Under the pieces are notes generated by a model. That model saw only the letters and a program-made list of their open reading frames with translations, was not told where the DNA came from and made no database searches. A stretch of DNA of 64,000 nucleotides. It comes from Prorocentrum cordatum (taxonomy: Eukaryota; Sar; Dinophyceae; Prorocentrales; Prorocentraceae). The first letter of the stretch is position 1, and each line of letters starts with the position of its first letter. The stretch spans positions 796,001-860,000 of the forward strand of contig CAUYUJ010015294.1 in NCBI GenBank assembly GCA_963575745.1, written 5' to 3'. Below, piece after piece: positions 63,656 to 64,000 of this stretch. Position numbers and translations under genes: made by a program.

Positions 63656-64000
63656 TCGGCCTCCTCCTCCTCCTCCCCCTCCTCCTCTACCTCCTCCTCC
63701 TCCTCCCCCTCCTCTTCTGCCCCCTCCTACTCCTTCTCCTCCTCCTCCTGCTCCTCCTCCACGTCTGCCCCCCTCCTCGTCTGCCCCCTCCTCCTCCTCC
63801 CCTCCTCCTCCTCATCGCTACCTCCTCCTGCTGGCTGCCTCCTTCTCCTCCTCCTCCTCCTCCTCCTCCTCCTCATCGCTGCCTCCTGGCTGCCTCCTCC
63901 TCCGCCTCCTCTTCAGACTCCTCCTCTTCCTCCTCCGCCTCCTCCTCCTCCTCGTCTGTCCCCTCCTCCTCCTCCTCTCGCTCTCCTGCCGCCTCCACCT
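63656..64000. repeat. Pyrimidine (TCC)n microsatellite to window end
   Basis: CTC/TCC triplets with CTGCC variants, continuing past the window edge. The window therefore both begins and ends in the same repeat type and orientation. Confidence 0.95.

Overview
This looks like a nuclear chromosome segment from a dinoflagellate. The basis is GC-rich DNA with very few plausible genes, huge amounts of simple-sequence and tandem repeat, and fragments of retroelements whose ORF1, reverse transcriptase, RNase H and tyrosine-recombinase motifs match families I know as abundant in dinoflagellate genomes. No bacterial operons, CRISPR array, rRNA, convincing tRNA or intact dinoflagellate spliced-leader relic was seen. 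The species cannot be named from the sequence.

Layout. 1-2.8 kb: pyrimidine microsatellites and unassigned DNA. 2.8-5.4 kb: minus-strand hypothetical coding segments, partly built from a 60+144 bp higher-order repeat. 5.4-11.8 kb: a mosaic of segmental and tandem duplications containing one small candidate gene. 12.1-13.9 kb: long GT/GCGT microsatellite. 13.9-19.7 kb: unassigned DNA with short direct repeats. 19.7-24.3 kb: a decayed minus-strand DIRS-like retrotransposon (ORF1, RT-RNase H, tyrosine recombinase). 24.4-24.9 kb: 48-bp tandem array. 24.9-30.35 kb: a minus-strand retrotransposon bounded by long direct repeats (LTRs), with gag, a zinc knuckle, RT with YLDD and RNase H, interrupted by an in-frame TAG. 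30.4-30.9 kb: a second DIRS-type ORF1 fragment. 30.9-34.4 kb: A-rich, AGCAT, GATGTA and ACT microsatellites. 34.4-40.6 kb: two to three tandem copies of a ~2.6 kb unit marked by three copies of a GC-rich hairpin. 41.3-43.7 kb: pyrimidine and CAT microsatellites, then an array of 36-bp palindromes centred on AAGCTT. 44.0-46.8 kb: short tandem repeats and a ~102-bp satellite ending in a conserved ~120-bp block. 47-57.7 kb: further microsatellites and minisatellites with one GC-rich island (55.5-57 kb). 57.9-59.2 kb: the RNase H and Cys/His tail of a LINE-like element with one in-frame TGA. 59.4-60.9 kb: a second array of the same ~102-bp satellite, ending in the same block. 61-64 kb: unassigned DNA, one small candidate gene near 63.4 kb, and a terminal pyrimidine repeat.

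The genes do not form a pathway. The recognisable coding content is retroelement machinery, and every retroelement copy carries stops, frameshifts or lost catalytic residues, so all look inactive. The most notable signals are structural: the hairpin-marked 2.6 kb unit, the palindrome array with paired changes in its arms, the satellite-plus-block module present at two loci 14 kb apart, and the close packing of three retroelement types. All of this was read by eye without alignment tools; coordinates of repeats are approximate to a few bases unless a hairpin or ORF end fixes them.
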